64,000 nucleotides of DNA. It comes from Tubulanus polymorphus (taxonomy: Eukaryota; Nemertea; Palaeonemertea; Tubulaniformes; Tubulanidae). The position numbers and the translations under genes were made by a program. Below, one piece after another: positions 23,180-36,021 of this stretch; within the stretch, counting starts at the first letter, position 1; each line of letters begins with the position of its first letter. Below the pieces are notes generated by a model. The model saw nothing but the letters and a program-made list of their open reading frames with translations, had not been told where the DNA came from and did not search any database. The stretch spans positions 3,038,001 through 3,102,000 of the forward strand of contig NC_134026.1 of NCBI RefSeq assembly GCF_964204645.1, read 5' to 3'.

Positions 23180-26100
23180 TTAAAGATCAGTTTCACCAAA
23201 AACATGATTCTTACCGCCGTCTTTGTTGCTATCCACCGGTGACGTTAACGGTGTTGAATCATTAGTCGTCGTTCTACGAGTCGCTGATTGTTGTTGTTGT
23301 TGTTGTTGAGAACGTCTTCGTTTCTTCTCTAAAGATCGCGATCGTCTGTGAATAGGTGGCGCCACGCCGGCGGCGATGTGATACAGATCGGCACCGGTCG
23401 AGTTGTGTGGCTTCCTCAACTGTTCCAAATTACTTGAATGGCGATATTTACGTTTAGTCGGACTCCCTTTACTTCGTTGTTTGTTGTGATGATTATTATT
23501 ATTATTACTATTACTAGACGACGGTAAATGTCTCTGCCATATATTACTACTCCTGGCCGAATCGCGCACGAACCTCGCGATACTTTCGCTCGATTTCGAC
23601 TTGACGAAATTGCGCAACAATTTCGAGCCTCGTTTCTTGTGATCTTTACGCTCCATCGATTTCGAACGGGAAGCCGACGGCGACGTCAGTCGTTTCGAGT
23701 CGTCGTAATTGCACGGATCGCTCGACTGCGAGCGGCCGCTGCTGTCGGAAGCTTTTTTCGCGTCGACCGTGTTGTCGACGAATGACAACTGAAGATGACT
23801 ACGAGACGTCGGATTCATCGAGCTCGGTAAATCGATGAACCCGTACTGTTTTTTGACGGCCCGATCTCCTAACTGGGCGTGTCGAACCCATCGCTTTTCT
23901 TTATTAACGTTGCTTTTATCCGTATTCAGATTGCCGTTGGAATCCGGCAGCTGATTGTCCGCGGACGTGCACTCCCCTCCCACCGCTTCATCGTGGTCAG
24001 ACATCTCTTCCGATAATCTATTCAAACTACGGCTTCTACCGAACTGAGTTCGAGGCAAATAATGAGTAGTTTTAGGTCGAGCTCCGCCGACGGCGCCGCG
24101 TGGCGCGGGTAAAGTATGATGATTACGCGGCGATAGATGCGAATGATTAAGTTGTTCGATCGAAGCCCCGACTTGAACGGAAACATCCTGAACGTAATCG
24201 GAATCGTGGCTGCCCGAACTCGCCGGCGAACTCGCCTCATTCAGGTACGCTCGTCCGGGATTCCATCGCGTTCTCGGTTCACCCGTTTCCGAACAGATCG
24301 ACGCGAACGACATCTGCGACGTGACCGAGCTCGATCGTCCGAGGTTATGTAGCGGCGTACCGGGAGTTATAGGCGATTGTATCGCGGTAGCCGTGCCCGA
24401 GTTGTGACTCGGACTGCATGAACTACCGACTAGTGAGATCGGCGAATGAAAGTTTGTAGCGCCGGGATAAACCTCCGGACTGTGAATCGAGGCACCGTTG
24501 CTCGGCAACGCGGCGTAATTACGCGGATTGTTTAACTGCGGTTTAAACGATAAACTCATCGGCGGCAGACTGTAACGATGCGATTGATGAGACGGCGATG
24601 ACTCGTGATCGCTGTCGTACGACGAGTGTCGTTTCGAGTCGTTCGACGACTGAAGACGTAGAAAATCGGAAATTCGAAATCGCGACGGCGACAATAATAA
24701 TCCGTCGGGTTTAACGACGCCACGATTCACGCGGTCCGAATTCGACGAATCGTCGTTTTCGCCGGTTTGCCAGATCACTTTACGATCTTGACTGTCCTCT
24801 AATACGATCGAGCCGTCGGATAATTCGTCCGACTGCGCGACGACGTTTCGATCCGAGTCGTTCCCCGATGCCTCGTCGATTCTCTGACTAGAACTAAACG
24901 TCGGAACGCCGGAGCTCGGATTATTATCGTCGCAGCGTTGACGACGAGCCGCGACGTCGTTATCGACGCGTTGTTGAGACGTCGGTTCGGATATTAGTCG
25001 ATTATCGACGATCGCGGCGACGTCGTCGACGTACGAGATACGGTTGCGATTTGTATCGATCATCCCGTGATGATTATCGCCGATCGATTCCGGCGTGCTC
25101 ACGCTACCGATATTCATATAACTTTGATCCGACGACGACCAGCGCGTACGCGTCGGGACCTCGCAACGTCGAGCCACTTCCCGTTCGATGCGTATTTGAT
25201 TGTCGTTTCGTTGATTCGACTGTCTCCATAGCATTATATTGTTAGCGTTATTATCACCGCCGGAGCAGTGTTGATTATTAGTACCGGTATTACCGGTAGG
25301 TGGCGCGTCGGTGATCGTTCCGACTGAATTTCGAGCTACGTTTCGACGTACGAACACGGAGTCCGTGCTCGTATCCGACGACGATGAATCTCGTCGTCGA
25401 TTGTTACGCGGCGCTACGTTACCGCGTACGGGCGATACGTAATTCGCCGGTAACACGGCCACGGCTCCGTTACGTCGACGTTCACCGGTTTCGTTCGAAT
25501 CGCGTCTCAAACAGCTCTCGTACGGCGGAGGTGCTTCTCCGGGAACTCGATTAGCGCGAGGTGGCGAGTACGGAGGAGGAGGTTCGCTGTACGGAGGAAA
25601 TTCGACTCCGATATTGATTTCGTCGTATTCAGAAACGTAAGCAGTTGCCACCATATCTGCCGCAGTCTCACGTCTACAGTTATTGTTCATTCCTAAATAA
25701 AGAGACAAACGATAGCTTATAATCTTTCTATAAGAGATTTAAAAATATAGCAATCACTCAATTTTTTACACTGTGCTCATGAAATATATCTCTCTTCAAA
25801 GGTTGATTTATCTACTCAATCCAAGATAGGCGTTCTCCAAACAATCCCAACATTTGTAAGTATATGGTGGCCACTTTCTGCCAAATTACAAATTCACAAA
25901 TCACATAATGATACAAGTCCCTGAGTAAATCCGAGGAATTTCTAGTATTGAAATGTTACAATTTATTCATTTTTCATGAATCATGTAGTGATAATGAAAC
26001 ACGTCGTCAATAACATTATCCAAATTCCTTCGATTTTTCCAGGCTTATATTTGCAAAATTTGTCCAATTCCCCGAGTTTTCCTTGATTTTTTAAAAGATT

Positions 26101-27306
26101 TTTCTGATTCCCTGAGTTTCCAGGTTTTGTGTTGGTTTCTACCAGTACAAGTTTTCTTAGATTGTAAAACATACTTCTCATAGTAAACAGCATACGACGT
26201 CTGCGAACTCGATGAATCATGAACAACAGTAAAGCAAGAATAAGGAATGATGTGACCGTACTGGCTACCAGGCGTAAACCTATATTTGTTGTTTCACCTG
26301 AAAAATAAATCAATCCAGTTAATATAATTCAGGGTTTGTAGCTGTATCAGTCGAACCAAAAATGATGATTTTCAGTTTTCAGGTTCAGAATGGTTTACCT
26401 GAACTTGCAGGTGAATCGGGATTTGTATCGACGTCACCTCCTCCAGTTGTGGGTGGTTTATTGAAAACAACAGTCGAGTTGATGCAAGTGAATTTACAAC
26501 ATTCACCCGGCAACTGCAAAATATAATACATGTACAAACAAAAATATTACAATGTCTCTAATATGGGAATTCCAACGGCTGCTGCTGATAAAACGTTGCA
26601 AATCAAAATATTACCCTCAACTTTGAATCAATGGCAGAGATTCGAATTGGGCTTAATTCAAAACTAGACTATATCTGAACGTGTCCTCAATTAGCTTATT
26701 TATTTAAGGCCGACTTTTTTGAGTAGTCCATATTTTAATAGATCAACTTCAAATTTATGTTTTATCAATTAGCCACATTCAGTTCTCGAGTTTGGTTTCC
26801 ACAAAATGTTAAGATTGAAGACCAGACTAAGACCATCTTGGATCTATAACCTATCTTACAACTTGAGACCAGTTTTCAGACTTACCGTAAGCCCAGGGCC
26901 CTATGGATCATTGATTTGAGATTTGTACTTAGGTGTTTAAACATTTTGTGAAACCGAACTCAAGTCAAGGAGTAGAAGTTGATAAGTAATGAGTGTAATT
27001 TAAGCTACGTACTTGTTCCCAGACAGGACAGGATGTAGGTGGTGAACACAGAACTGATTTACAAGTCGTAGGATAGCCATGATCGCACATACAAGCCGTA
27101 CACAAGTCCTTCTTATGAGGCACGAATTGAGCTCCATTTTCGATCAGTCCTCCTTTCCAGTCGAGACACGTAATACCGTTACGTTTAGTAGTGGTTCTCG
27201 ATCCGGCCGATACTGTCTGTAAACTAACCACAGTCAAAGCTGTACCCACGTATAACGCGATCATTATCCATGTCGTTTCTGTGTATGTTTCGCAATAGAT
27301 GTTCAT
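23180..27306 (-). CDS. DGCR2/IDD-like single-pass membrane protein: VWC domain plus about 840-aa cytoplasmic tail
   Basis: Four exons (23180-25692, 26175-26297, 26399-26513, 27013-27306) close in phase to 1014 aa. Order: signal peptide (residues 1 to about 35, hydrophobic WIMIALYVGTALTVVSLQTV), a von Willebrand C-type module (CLDWKGGLIENGAQFVPHKK to GECCKFTC), a Thr/Pro/Gly linker, a membrane span (VASTVTSFLILALLLFMIHR) with an RRRR stop-transfer, then a huge tail encoded almost entirely by one exon. VWC plus span closely track human DGCR2 ([20 protein letters not shown]). The LDL-receptor A and C-type lectin domains of vertebrate DGCR2 are absent: VWC follows the signal directly. The tail has PPxY motifs near the membrane (PPPPYSPP, APPPYES), as in DGCR2, then long Ser/Arg/Asp-rich disorder and a run of Gln near the end. 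It is divergent to DENND10. Confidence 0.8.
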
Positions 27307-28200
27307 GTTGTTGAAACAAGTCACAGTAGTTTATTGCGAATTAACATGTTCTAAACTGAAAATAGAAATAAACAAAAAATCAGACATTGTATAAAAGGTA
27401 GCCTACGCAGATCTTGAAAAAAATCGCAGTTTAGGCAACTTTTTCAAGTTACAAATTTTTAGGGTTCGTGTTAAATTAAAGACACCTCGATCAACCAATT
27501 TCTAATCTTGTGCACACCACAGTAGCCTATATGAAACTACCAGAATATACAACAATTACTTGTTGTTTCACTAATGTTTTTAACCATAGACAGGATGGCT
27601 GATAGTGATTACTTACTCACCAGACAGTGGCAGTAATGCTTAAACCATCTGAGTAATGCAAACTTAAAGACAACAATTTTACACAAATGACACTAATCCC
27701 TAATTTCAATAGGCTAATTGACAATTAACGATTCACCAATGGCAATACAGAGAACAACAGTGAGATGAGTCGAGCTCAATTAATTTTGTCAGGAATCAGA
27801 CAGCAAATAAGGCCGGAAGTGGGAAGGAGTTGGGATGAGAGGTTGTTGACCGTTCGTCGGCGTTGCTGTTGTCGTTGTTGGTGAAAAAAAAACAGGGAGC
27901 CTAAACCACACCCTCTCATCATCAGCTTTCTTCAATCTGTTTCACCTGGGTTTTACATCCATAGTTACCTATTTGATCGCAAATATTTGCGTCATATTTT
28001 TTCTCTGCTGTTTTTCAGTCTTCTCATGGCTAACCTGTTTTCCTAACGAAATAATTTTTAATTAAATGCAATCATTAATTTTTTGAACCCGGAAGTATTC
28101 TCCGAGTAAATCGTATACGGCGTATCCGGATTATTGGTAAAACACGGATAAGGACTCTGTTACGCTTGATTGATTTCGACCTGGTCACATGATCGTCAAA
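27307..28200. promoter_or_regulatory. Shared upstream region of the DGCR2-like gene (-) and DENND10 (+)
   Basis: 894 bp between divergent starts. The segment nearest DENND10 (28085-28200) has several CpGs (ccggaagtattctccgag, atacggcgtatccgga) unlike its surroundings; CCGGAAGT is an ETS-type core, and a second CCGGAAGT lies at about 27812. A bidirectional promoter is inferred from geometry. Confidence 0.5.
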
Positions 28201-30602
28201 ATGGCGACTGTCAGTTCGCATCCCATATCGTTGTTGTCACTCGGATTATTAGGTAAATGCGCATAGAAATCTGATAGATATGTTTTAATGAGCTATGCAG
28301 ACATGTAGATATATCTGGGTAATCAAACCCCATAAAGTCTGACTAATTTAGGGCCAATAATGTTTCCTGGGCTTTCATTTGTTGGTTTTTTTAGTGTAGG
28401 CTGACTGACTAAAAAATCTGGCCATCATCACCACAGATCAGTCAGGTTCGAACCCCGTTAATGAGATAGATCTCTTATTGCCACCCTTCCTTTTACGCCT
28501 TCAGTAAGAGTACACACAGAGACTAATTAAGTCTCAAATAGTATATCGTTTGAAAATTTACAAAATCATGAGGCAAGATAGCAGATTGTGGCCAAATGTT
28601 TGTTCCAAACACTTAAAATCAATATTTCAGAGAAGGATTCAAATGGTGACGTCTTGTGGACATGGGCCTACCCTTCGGCAACTTCAGAGCAAAGAGAACT
28701 ATTCACTAGAAAATGTTGTTTAGATGTGTCAGATTCGACCTTACAAACTGAATTCACTTACGGACAATATCAACACGCCTGGTATTACATACTTAGAGAT
28801 GAAGTAGTCAACAATACTAAATTATCAAAAGTGAGTTCAATTCAAAGAACGCAGAATGTTAGAATAACAACTTTGTGAAGCATGCGATAAAGATGTTTAG
28901 AAATTGTAATTATCTTTATTGTTCCTAATAGATTTTGATATTATCTCTAGGTGCGCGCAGTTGCTGTGGTGTTAATGGCAAAAGATTTCCATCCGGAGAA
29001 ATATGAACATGTCCTACGAATAATGATCTCCGAATATCAGAATAGCGGGTCTCCGGTTAGTATGATGCAGTGTTACTTGGATATAATCACGAAAGGATCG
29101 ACGAAGTCAACTGTTGATGAAGATATTTGTAATGTGAAAGATTACAGCGTTTCAGATGCTTATCTTCATTATTCCATAAAAGGTAACAAAACTCATCATC
29201 TGAAAAAAAGTTCAAAATATACCTTCTTCATAGTTATGTATAACTCCAGGGTCTGTAGCGAGTCTGACAAAGTGTGAAAAGCTTATTTTTGGAAAAAAAA
29301 TATAGGAGAGGTCCTGATTGTGCTTACTTTTTACGTCAAATTTTGAAAGTGCAGAAAAGTACTTACTTTTTGGACTCTTGTGTCATCATATGACATTTCT
29401 ACTGACAAATATTATTGTGGGCTATGTGCGAATTCCACCAAAAAAGAAATTCATCTTTGGATTCAGGAAAAGTGCTGACTTTTGAGTTTAGAAACGCTGA
29501 CTTTACTCTTCAGTGTGACTGCTACAAAACCTGAATTCAGATTGAATCCCAGTTTCTTCAATAGTAATGATTACCCGTGAATGTATGGTGAATGATGGTG
29601 TGTTTTAGATGCGATCAAGAAATTCGGCTTAGAAACAATAATCATATACACGGCTATTTTATTAAAGAAGAAAGTGATTGTTTACCATTCCAAACAAGAA
29701 GAACTGCAGACATTCCTTAGGTATCGATTTTATAGACAAGGTTCTCATGTTCAGATTACGTACATTTTTAATTTCCTTAGCGTCACTTTACTTTCGTGAA
29801 CTATTTATACTGTAGAACTCTTCCATTGTTGGTTTGGCACCGACATAACTGGGATATTCTTTTGCCAAATGTTGATCTCAATGAAAATGAAATCAACGAT
29901 TTGAAGACAAATGGACACTACATTGCTGGTTTCACAGATCCTGCTGTTGAAAATAGGTAATTGAGTTACCAGGCCTACATTCATGTACAAGATACCCAGT
30001 TTATGTAAAGTTTTGAATCACTCAGAATCGTGTATGAAATGATAAGGGTTTTAATTTCATTGTAGAATGGATTTGTACGATGTATTTGTGAACCTTCAAG
30101 CGTTAGAGATAACCACCGCTTCGCATGCCAAAGGTACTTCATCAGATTTATATATTCTTGTATGTTCTCTACCACGATGATGACTAATTAACAGTAAAAT
30201 GTAACTATCTAACTGATATGTATTGATACATTTTCATATCATGATAGAATCTATGACTATGGGAAAACTACATAAAGAGATTGCGTTGAATATGGTTCAA
30301 TGTACTGATAATGATGATATAGGCCCAAAACAAGCTGTCAAGGTAACTGAGCATCCCTGAATATATATATAAATGTATTTCAAAAAATGAGAAAAACGTA
30401 AAATTGTGGAGTGAATTATTTCTTTTAGGAAATTAGTAATAAAACAAAAGAGCTTTTGAACAATCTACACAAACTAGCGACAGTAGGAGACGACGGTAAA
30501 GCAAGACTTTCACTAGAAACGTTAAAAGAACAGAAGTTTCCACACGCAACTGAGAATTTCTTGTATAATTTAGCTGCGGCTGAAGGATTTGTTCAATTGT
30601 GA
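28201..30602 (+). CDS. DENND10: DENN domain-containing protein 10 (FAM45)
   Basis: A DENN-family protein linked to late-endosome homeostasis and Rab regulation. Eight exons (28201-28252, 28631-28830, 28951-29182, 29609-29720, 29816-29956, 30066-30133, 30248-30342, 30429-30602) give 357 aa, the human length. Signature blocks in order: LLEKDSNGDVLWTWAYPS, FTYGQYQHAWYYIL, VLMAKDFHPEKYEHVLRIM, LLKKKVIVYHSKQEELQTFL, RTLPLLVWHRHNWDILLP, HYIAGFTDPAVENRMDLYDV, SMTMGKLHKEI and FPHATENFLYNLAAAEGF. Every splice junction preserves phase. AATAAA is at 30701. The upstream gene is divergent and the downstream SLC6 is on the same strand. Confidence 0.95.
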
Positions 30603-31528
30603 TTTATATCACCATTTATCTATATAAACACTATCGCAGTTTTATGTGTAATATAATAAATGTGTTTAATGTAATGTAAGAATGATTGATTTGATTTGTA
30701 AATAAAAACCAGCATACTAGTCGAAAGACTGTTCTATCTATTTTCGTGTTTTGGATCAGACTTGAATACATATTCAACATTGATATTTTGGATATTTTCG
30801 ATGAAATGATGACCGAGAAGTCGAGAGTATTGATACAACAACGAGGAAATGAGGAGACCGTTTGAGTTTGACAAAAATCAGGTCTCAACGGAGAGACGAA
30901 TGTCGCCATGATGCTAAATCGTTCAAACTAAATACACGTTAGTATTTTTTATAAGTTCAATATATACGCATATATGTTCACCGGATCGGGCAAAAATGCT
31001 GCATATTGTCAAACTGCCTGATCCTAGATTGATTTCCTAGACAAAACAAACGTCGCGCGCTCTGACCAAAAATTGCTTTCACTGAAAAACTGGTTTGAAT
31101 ACTTCATGGACTTTAACATTAATACACCAAACCGGCGACACCCACTCTCCCAATCAGACGAAACAAACGCATGGAATTGTTTCTTATGATATTTGAATTA
31201 ACAAGTCATTACCGACGGCTCGACAAAATCTAGGAAATTATTTCTGATGGCGTATATTCTAGAAATGGTTATCAAACCGTATATGTCCATTCCTTATTTA
31301 CAGTAATTCGTCAATATTTTGCTATCACGGTTGATAGAAAACAAAAAAAAATAGATAAAAAACAAAAAAATAATTCTATGTGCTTTCTCTGTTGGTTTTT
31401 TTTGTTCGTTTATAATACGACTTTGAAACCCCGGGGATATCATAACCGCAGAGTCGTTTGTAGGACACCAGCGATCAGGTAGGGCACAGTCGACGATTCT
31501 TTGTGGCGCGACTAAACCCAGCATAAAA
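30603..31528. other. Intergenic between DENND10 and SLC6-like gene
   Basis: Holds the DENND10 3' end and the SLC6 promoter/5' UTR. No gene is seen; short frames here have no recognisable similarity. The SLC6 start at 31529 sits in CATAAAAATGG, an acceptable initiation context. Confidence 0.55.
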
Positions 31529-34500
31529 ATGGATAATCAAGCATTCGAAGACGATACTAAGAGAAAGGTTAGAAAATACTTACAAAAATAAATCCATTTA
31601 CATTTATACACAGAAATAATTTTTGTTAGAATAATTTAATTATCAAATTAAAATTTTAGTTTATCAGTGTCTATTAAATCGAGTTATTGACATGCCTTAT
31701 AATTTTCGCAATCTTAAAACGGATTCACATGAATAGCATTTATCATTCAATTTTGGAAATTGATTTTGAAAATCATTTAATATACATTGTATATTCATAG
31801 AGACAGCAGGTAGATGTACTTTGCATTCTAAGTATTCAATACCCTTCATGAATATAAAAAGATGTTACAGTTTTACAGGCAATTTGTATTTGTTACGTTA
31901 TGAATACACGTATAAACTTGTTTTATTCAGGGTTTGAAAACCTTTCGTGATTTGATGAAAAACGATGTCTTTAAGTAATAATGTATATATTTGCTTTTAT
32001 ACTACATGTATCATAAAAGGGACATATGAATACCCGGTACGCAACACACAAATTAATGAAAACGAATTTAAAGTCACATCACCATGTCACCAATCGAAAT
32101 GCGTTTATTGCATTCGTAATAACGATAGAAAAATATGCGTTTCGTATATTTCAACAAGAAATTCATTCAAATCAATGCAAAAAAATTTCAGGAAAATGGT
32201 AGCGATACTATCAGCATAATCAGTGAAAAACCAATAGATCTGGTGGCTGTGGAGACTGGTAATTTACAAGTACCCGATAAAGATGAACCAAGTCGAGAGA
32301 ACTGGTCTGGAAAATTTGATTTCTTGTTATCGTGTATTGGATATGCCGTGGGAATCGGAAATGTTTGGAGGTTTCCGTATTTGTGCAACAGAAACGGCGG
32401 AGGTCAGTCTTGACCACCGAATTCAGAATTTTACCATCCACAATAAAGATCACCTCAGAATGAACGAAGTTGGGAATTCATATTTCATGAAATTAAAAAA
32501 CCAATAAATGTTCTAGAATATATATCTCAACTTTATTTGAGGGGAAATGACACGTTTCTTAAATCTATTGCGAAATAAAAAAACAGAAAAATAGATTTTC
32601 TCACTATTCTATCACATTTTTTCATGGTGAGATCCAAATTTCCGCAGCTAAGCCAAAAACCGGTACGGATATTTTTTCAGGTGCGTTTCTCATACCTTAC
32701 GCTCTAGCCCTAGCTCTAGCAGGGTTGCCTCTATTCTTCATGGAGCTGAGTCTCGGTCAGTTTGGTTCACTAGGACCGATTACCATCTGGAGATGTCTGC
32801 CGCTATTCAAAGGTAAAGTAGTGAAAATGAATGGTGCTGTTCCCAGTAAAACTCGACGTCCAGATACTTTCAAATGTTTATGATTTTTTCCTATGCTGAA
32901 ACATAAGGTTTAGGATATGGAATGGTAATGTTAACTGGGATTTTGTGCACGTATTACAATGTGATAATCTCGTACGCCATTTTCTATCTGTTTGCCTCGC
33001 TGACTAGCGAACTTCCATGGTCTTCATGCAACAATACTTGGAACACACCTCGCTGTTACAGAGCATCTATCGAAGACGTCAGATCTGGTCAGTGAATTTT
33101 CCTATTTAGCACGAAAATGATTTTTAACTTGCCGATTCTATACACGAGTACACATGAGTAAAATAATACAATAAAAGTAAATTATACGGAATTTTATATA
33201 CGTCCCTGTATTGTTATTCGATCAAATCTCTTTTAAAGGAAGTGTAAACCTTACTGGCAGAGTCACACCCTCTGAAGAATACTGGGAGTAAGTGTGTCTG
33301 GGGAAATGTAATGTCTATATACCTGATGAGGCTTACTCAACTAAAATCAGAAACATTCGTTAGAAAGTTAACTCTATCTAGGCATATACATATATATATA
33401 TGTATACAAGAAAAACAAAAGTAGTCAATACAATCTTTCAAACATCAATTAATCTTTTTACTTTTGCCAGAAACGTTTCATTGACGAAAATTTAAATCAC
33501 CTGACTTTTAATCAACTTAATCAGTCATTTCAAATTTCCAGTCGATATTTATTGGAACGTTCAGATGGTTTTCACGACACCGGTGGTGTCCGCTGGCAGT
33601 TGGCATTATGTTTGATGTTGTCTTGGATCATCGTGTTTGCGTCCCTTTCGAAAGGCGTAAAATCATCAGGAAAGGTACATTTGACGATCCAACCCTAATG
33701 AGCAAAGCTAATCGGATTAAATTACGAAAGGTTGTGATAAAAATGAAAGACAAATCTACGTTTCAATTTCAGGTTGTTTATTTTACGGCGACATTTCCAT
33801 ATTTAGTGCTTATCATCTTGTTAATCAGAGGAGTAACATTACCAGGGGCAGTTGATGGCATCCTGTACTTCATCACACCGAAATGGAAGTTACTACTAAA
33901 CCCACAGGTAAGATTACCGTACTGAATTGAGATAAATGCCACTAAGCTTGAAGAATAAGTGGATAAACCAGTCACTACCACTGGTCTCCACACTGACCAC
34001 AGTTTCATAGAGACCTCCAAATTCGATCTTCAAAGGCCGTATGAGGACGTTCTTGTAAAGACAAAGGGTCCATTTGATATTAGAGGCAAACGGTGTACAA
34101 AGATCCTGCATTTTTGGGTTATTGTATTCCTAATTATGAACTAAAACGTCTCCAGCCATTGATTGCAAACACAACTTTGTCTTTGTTGTAAACAGGTTTG
34201 GGTAGAGGCGACGGTGCAGATTTTCTATTCGCTCGGTCCGGCTTGGGGTGGACTATTGACGATGGCCAGCTACAACAAGTTCAATAACAACTGCTATAGG
34301 TGAAGACTATCGTTTTGTTGTTCTTTGATTATATGGAATTTCAAATCCTTGATATTTTCGTTGAATTTTGCAGAGATGCTATCATTGTTTCTGTGACCAA
34401 TTGTGGAACCAGTGTTTTCGCTGGTTTTGTCGTTTTCTCGATGTTGGGTTTCATGGCACATAGCACCGGCCAAACAGTAGATGATCTATCCAAGTCAGGT

Positions 34501-36021
34501 AGATATTTTTCGCAACATCATTCTCTGAAATCAATTTACGATGTATTACATTGAAAACACTTCAAATTTCAGGGCCAGCACTGGCGTTTATTGCTTACCC
34601 TGAAGGTATATCGAGAATGCCTTATGTGCCACCAGTTTTTGCCGTTCTATTCTTCATCATGATTTTGACTCTGGGATGCGATAGTCAGGTATCACTCGTT
34701 GTTCGATTGTAGTAAATGGATATTTTTCGAATCTTAACGAAAAACTGCAAAACAGTTAATTTTGTGTTCATACAATTGTGTTTTTGTTGTTAAATATTTT
34801 AGTTTACGATGATGGAAGCTTTGATCAGCGCTTTTGTCGATGAATATCCAAAATTGTTACGAGCCAAACGAACATTGTGGACGCTGATCATCTGTTTTCT
34901 TATGTATCTGATTGGATTTCCTTTCATCACAAGGGTAAAAACAAATATGACTTATGTTCTAAATTTGCAAGGTGTGCAGGATAGTGTATGAAATTATAGT
35001 TAGAGTGGGAGGCCTTGCTGGATTACTAGTACACGGTAGTACACGGTAATTTTTTGTCACAAATGACTCGCCCATAGCCGTTCCCTTCAAATTCAGAAAA
35101 GACCTACGATTTATTTTTTCATTGAAAACACACCCATAATGCTCTTCGATTACATTTCATAAAGTCGGGGATATACTGGTTCACATTAGTTGATTGGTAT
35201 GCTGGTGTCTATGGTTTGATGGCGATTGCTTTCCTTGAATCAATTGGAATTTCTTGGATATACGGTACATATTCAATTCGTATTACTAGAAGTTCAACAA
35301 TCACGATACATACCGGTAACCCCAACCCATATGTTCCGTTTAGGTTTCCATAGATTTTCTGAGGATATAAAGTTAATGCTTGGATTTAAGCCCAATCTGT
35401 ATTGGAGAGTCTGTTGGCAATTCATAACCCCACTGCTTATGTTGGTGAGTTTTTCCATAGTTCGGTAATATCTGTATCACTGGTCTTATTTAATGAAGAA
35501 ATATGTTAATTTAAATTTATGGGTTGATATAGGTAATAATGATATTTACGGCAGTATCTCAAACGCAGGCGTCTTACGGTGACTATCAGTTTCCTGATTG
35601 GGCTATAAGTGTCGGATGGTTGATCGCAAGCGCGTCTGTCGTCTGCATTCCTCTCGTGTTCATCACGCAGTTCTTCTTCTACACGGATCATTTCAGTGTA
35701 AGACATTATAATGATGGAAGGGAGTATTCCAGAATTAAGATTTCCTATCAGAAGCAATGTTTTGGAAATACATGTATTCATTATCATATATATATTTATT
35801 TGATTGAATTGTCCGTTTTGCAGAATTGTAGCAAGGAGTCACTGAAACGTTTGATATCACCAACGCCGGAATGGGGACCGGCATACAGCGATGAATCGAG
35901 ACGAGCGACACTCGAGCAACAAACGAAAGCGATGAAAGAAAGAAAACTCGATCCTAACTACACGTTAGAAAAGGCTAGACCGCTTCAGATCGAAAACCCG
36001 TATATAGCTAAACCAGAGTGA
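31529..36021 (+). CDS. SLC6 sodium/chloride-dependent transporter, glycine-transporter-like
   Basis: A plasma-membrane symporter with the LeuT fold. Fifteen exons (31529-31567, 32192-32402, 32681-32812, 32908-33087, 33239-33287, 33542-33674, 33773-33907, 34196-34299, 34374-34498, 34573-34688, 34803-34934, 35165-35264, 35344-35444, 35533-35697, 35824-36021) give 639 aa. TM1 has [18 protein letters not shown]. The second extracellular loop has the C-x8-C pair ([10 protein letters not shown]) and N-glycosylation sequons NNT and NLT. TM6 reads [19 protein letters not shown] followed by NNNCYRD, typical of glycine transporters. Later blocks ([14 protein letters not shown]-type TM6, [32 protein letters not shown]) also fit GlyT. 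The substrate is an inference; other invertebrate SLC6 amino-acid carriers are possible. AATAAA is at 36090. Confidence 0.88.

Noticed and set aside
23528-25245. Several opposite-strand frames within the DGCR2-like exon
   Set aside because: Arg-rich shadows produced by the CpG-rich coding exon; no independent evidence.
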